From: JAWXTK01 sp044433645
GTDB taxonomy: Bacteria; Bacteroidota; Bacteroidia; Bacteroidales; Rikenellaceae
DNA: 64,000 nucleotides
NCBI GenBank assembly: GCA_044433645.1
Contig: JAWXTK010000007.1
Location: 18,468-82,467 of the forward strand
Direction of reading: 5' to 3'
Positions 62,025 to 64,000 of the stretch are shown here, piece by piece. Each line of letters opens with the position of its first letter. Within the stretch, counting starts at the first letter, position 1. Position numbers and translations under genes: made by a program. The notes under the pieces are model-generated. The model was not told the origin of the DNA. It did not search any database and worked only from the letters and a program-made list of their open reading frames with translations.

Positions 62025-62032
62025 TATCTTTG
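62025..62032 (+). promoter_or_regulatory. -7 promoter box of the Lrp/AsnC regulator
   Basis: TATCTTTG, predicting a start near 62038. Confidence 0.55.
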
Positions 62033-62085
62033 CATGGATGACTTTTAGGTCACAAAGCCCAATTTTAACGCGTATATATATAGGT

Positions 62086-62544
62086 ATGGAAGAGTTTATC
62101 TTAGACGAGCTGGATTATAAAATATTAAATTTAATTGCTAACGACACGAGGGTTTCGTTTTTGGAGGTTTCACGTTTGTGTAATGTCTCTGGAGCTGCGA
62201 TTCACCAGAGGGTTCAGAAAATGATTAATAATAATATTATCACGGGTTCGGAATTTAAACTAAACTTAGAAAAAATCGGTTATAAAACTTGTGCGTATAT
62301 CAACCTTCACTTTAACGAAACAGCTGATATAGACAATATACGTGAGCAATTAGAAAGTATCCCAGAAATTGTAGAATGTCACCTAACCATGGGCGACTAC
62401 GAACTTTTCATTAAACTTCACACTTTTAATAATACTCACCTATTTGATATTGTAAACGAAAAAATTAAACCAATGGGGCTTATTCGTATGCAAACTATCT
62501 TTTCATACAAACAACTTTTCTCTAGGCAAATAACCTTTCAGTAA
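62086..62544 (+). CDS. Lrp/AsnC-family transcriptional regulator
   Basis: An amino-acid-responsive DNA-binding protein. I start at the ATG at 62086 (152 residues, MEEFILDELDYKILNLIAND), the usual N-terminus; an earlier ATG at 62038 would sit on the predicted transcript start. The HTH is at about 8-60 (VSFLEVSRLCNVSGAAIHQR) and the ligand-binding RAM domain at about 70-145, with ECHLTMGDYELFIKL. Divergent from the DapL paralogue and so a likely controller of it, of itself and possibly of the nitrogen block. The ligand is unknown. Confidence 0.92.
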   Translation: MEEFILDELDYKILNLIANDTRVSFLEVSRLCNVSGAAIHQRVQKMINNNIITGSEFKLNLEKIGYKTCAYINLHFNETADIDNIREQLESIPEIVECHLTMGDYELFIKLHTFNNTHLFDIVNEKIKPMGLIRMQTIFSYKQLFSRQITFQ

Positions 62545-62557
62545 AACCTAAAACAAA

Positions 62558-62830
62558 ATGAACAAAACACAACTAATCGAACAAATTGCTCAAGATGCAG
62601 GCATCACCAAGGTGGACGCATCACGGGCACTGAGCTCTTTTATTAAGTTAACTTCACAGAGCTTAAAAAATGGCGAAAAAGTAGTAATCCCAGGCTTTGG
62701 CACTTTCCATTGTGTCAACAAACAAGGCCGCGTTGGGCGCAATCCTAGAACAGGCGAACAAATCACCATTGAACCTCGTCGTGTTGCTAAGTTTAAACCA
62801 GGGACTGAGCTTAACAATTTAATTGACTAA
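62558..62830 (+). CDS. hup: HU-family DNA-binding protein (2)
   Basis: A 90-residue HU-like protein starting MNKTQLIEQIAQDAGITKVD. The beta-arm tip GRVGRNPRTGEQITIEPRRV is the classical DNA-intercalating HU/IHF motif, unlike HU-1 whose arm is RNISKNTTITIPAHN. It lies 13 bases after the Lrp gene and 12 before lspA, so the three are probably one transcript. Confidence 0.96.
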   Translation: MNKTQLIEQIAQDAGITKVDASRALSSFIKLTSQSLKNGEKVVIPGFGTFHCVNKQGRVGRNPRTGEQITIEPRRVAKFKPGTELNNLID

Positions 62831-62842
62831 ATCCCTTTTTAA

Positions 62843-63442
62843 ATGTCAAAAAAGAAAATAGCTATCATAGTGGTCTTATTATTACTAGTAGACCAAATTG
62901 TAAAAATATGGATTAAAACTAATATGACTCTAGATCAGAGTTATACAGTTTTTTCCGATTGGTTCTTTATCCGATTTATAGAAAACCCTGGAGCAGCATA
63001 CGGCATGCAGCTTGGAGGCGATTATGGTAAGCTATTTTTAAGTCTTTTTAGAGTATGCGCGATTGGCGTTTTAGCATGGTATATTATCACTTTGGTCAAA
63101 AAACATGCACCCAAGGGGGTGATGTGGGGCTTAGCTCTAATTTTGGCAGGGGCGATAGGCAATATGATAGACAGCGCCTTTTATGGTTTGCTTTTCTCTG
63201 AGTCTACATGGCACTCAGCTGCTAGTTTTCTGCCCGAGGGTGGTGGCTACGCAGGATTTTTGCACGGTAAAGTGGTGGATATGCTTTATTTCCCTATTGT
63301 GAGTTTCACTTGGTGGGATTGGATTCCTTTTGTGGGAGGCCAGCCTTACACTTTCTTTAGCCCTATCTTTAATATTGCTGACAGTTATATCACTGTTGGG
63401 GTATTTTATCTGATTTTATTTGAGCGTAAATACTTTAAATAA
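62843..63442 (+). CDS. lspA: Lipoprotein signal peptidase (signal peptidase II)
   Basis: Removes signal peptides from prolipoproteins at the inner membrane. The 199 residues have four hydrophobic segments. Conserved blocks are LLVDQIVKIWIKTN, ENPGAAYGM, GAIGNMIDSAFYG (first catalytic Asp) and GKVVDMLYFP, with FNIADSYI (second catalytic Asp). The longer loop between blocks 3 and 4 is typical of Bacteroidota. Its clients here include BamD, LptC, the M3 peptidase and the FKBP-like proteins. Confidence 0.96.
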   Translation: MSKKKIAIIVVLLLLVDQIVKIWIKTNMTLDQSYTVFSDWFFIRFIENPGAAYGMQLGGDYGKLFLSLFRVCAIGVLAWYIITLVKKHAPKGVMWGLALILAGAIGNMIDSAFYGLLFSESTWHSAASFLPEGGGYAGFLHGKVVDMLYFPIVSFTWWDWIPFVGGQPYTFFSPIFNIADSYITVGVFYLILFERKYFK

Positions 63443-63453
63443 GTTTTTTTTGT

Positions 63454-63461
63454 TAGCTTTG
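63454..63461 (+). promoter_or_regulatory. -7 promoter box of the sulfatase remnant
   Basis: TAGCTTTG, 28 bases before the ATG at 63490. Confidence 0.5.
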
Positions 63462-63489
63462 TAATAGACTTTTAAAAATCTACTACAAA

Positions 63490-63855
63490 ATGAATACTTA
63501 TATCAAACTGTCTGCAATTGCTCTGAGCCTTGTTGCAGCCAAAAGCGCTGAGGCAAAAAAACCAACCAACGTGATTTTTGTGCTAGCCGACGATTATAGT
63601 TGTGGCGAGCATGGAATTTATGGCAATAAAGAAATCCAAACACCTCACCTTGATAAATTAGCACAAGAGTCAGCTCGTTTTGAGAATTTTTATGTTGCGC
63701 CCACAAGCTCTCCTACTCGCGCCCAGCTGATGTCGGGCAAACACGAGTTTAGAGTTGGCGTTACTCACACAACTAATCCTAGATGCTTTCTTAAGGTGGG
63801 TTCTAATTTTTCTTTTTTACTTCAAAATTTAGGACAAGAACCCGTAACGTCCTAA
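63490..63855 (+). pseudogene. Sulfatase N-terminal remnant
   Basis: Opens as a secreted sulfatase: signal peptide (MNTYIKLSAIALSLVAAKSA), metal-binding NVIFVLADDYS with the Asp pair 34-35, TPHLDKLAQES and the active-site motif SSPTRAQLMSGK, where Ser73 would be converted to formylglycine by an anaerobic maturase. Sulfatases are normally 450-550 residues; this frame stops after 121. Family-like sequence ends near Pro97; from the next codon on the bases belong to a palindrome. No later sulfatase sequence is visible to 64000 in any frame. It looks like a gene interrupted or truncated at that point; a sequence error cannot explain the palindrome. Confidence 0.75.
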
Positions 63856-63867
63856 ATTAAAGCATCT
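63781..63867. repeat. 87-bp palindromic element ending the sulfatase frame
   Basis: AGATGCTTT (63781-63789) pairs perfectly with AAAGCATCT (63859-63867), and GGGTTCT (63798-63804) with AGAACCC (63837-63843); between the arms are partial matches. An alternative inner hairpin TTTAGGAC/GTCCTAAA (63828-63856) competes. It starts at the first base after Pro97 of the sulfatase. No resemblance to repeat families 1-3. Confidence 0.7.
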
Positions 63868-64000
63868 ATTTAATGTCAAAGTTAGCTGAATTCAACCTGC
63901 AAATGCAACTGAATTGAGGTCAAGAAACTATAGGGACATAAGAAAAGGCGAAACAAATCGGAGCCAGGCTCAAATTTATTCCGCCTAAGCGATAAAATTT
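63868..64000. other. Non-coding tail at the window edge
   Basis: The last 133 bases have no frame longer than about 15 codons and no sulfatase similarity. Short stems are visible (GGCG/CGCC around GAGC/GCTC near 63949-63988). It may be the beginning of an inserted element that continues outside the window. Confidence 0.4.

Noticed and set aside
63790..64000. Group II intron interrupting the sulfatase
   Set aside because: No GTGYG 5' boundary at the break and no domain V-like hairpin in view; the right part is outside the window, so it is not excluded but not supported.
1..64000. CRISPR array, prophage or complete insertion sequence
   Set aside because: No evenly spaced direct repeats, no phage structural, integrase or transposase reading frame in any frame.

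Overview
This 64 kb window is ordinary chromosomal DNA of a Gram-negative member of the Bacteroidota, most likely order Bacteroidales. The evidence is the A+T-rich sequence, the recurrent -7 promoter box TAnnTTTG (about 20 instances in front of genes), the near absence of Shine-Dalgarno sequences, and marker genes in the arrangements usual for the group (bamD-rpoZ-coaBC-recN, type III glutamine synthetase, type III pantothenate kinase, a tiny COX24-like basic protein beside HU). LPS genes (waaA, lptC, lptD), outer-membrane barrels and lipoproteins indicate an outer membrane. I cannot name a genus. I see no CRISPR array, no complete insertion sequence and no rRNA.

Layout. 1-12.3 kb: the 3' end of a rluD-like gene, sodB between two inverted copies of a palindromic repeat, two FKBP-like lipoproteins, then ychF-gltX-dprA-tatD converging on the bamD-rpoZ-coaBC-recN operon. 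12.5-23 kb: an alpha-oxoamine synthase, engB, prs, tRNA-Ser(GCT), a small barrel protein, prfB (RF2, with a +1 programmed frameshift), a candidate structured RNA, then recJ, an ABC-F ATPase and an iron-type alcohol dehydrogenase. 23-45.8 kb: amidase-MCE-mutS2, divergent lptD and an M3 peptidase, then a long leftward block (ppiD, corC-like, lptC, TPR protein, barrel protein, coaX, mfd, rng, a 30-residue basic protein, hup). 45.9-52.3 kb: waaA-yraN-purN leftward; acpP-fabF-rnc-radC and pfkA rightward.

52.5-62.5 kb is a leftward nitrogen and amino-acid block: a divergent DapL paralogue, a TorF-like outer-membrane protein, dapF, dapL, P-II, amt, asnA and glnN, with an Lrp/AsnC regulator divergent at its upstream end. 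Together these could bring in ammonium, sense nitrogen status, fix ammonia into glutamine and asparagine, and make diaminopimelate. The window ends with hup2, lspA and a sulfatase cut short after about 98 recognisable residues, exactly where an 87-bp palindrome begins.

The least explained material is between genes: three unrelated families of short dispersed palindromic repeats, one showing apparent compensatory base changes; a 320-nt element upstream of recJ with its own promoter box, nested helices, a 10-codon reading frame and a terminator; and the palindrome-plus-tail at the right edge. Among proteins, the DapL paralogue with two altered cofactor-binding positions is the most interesting.
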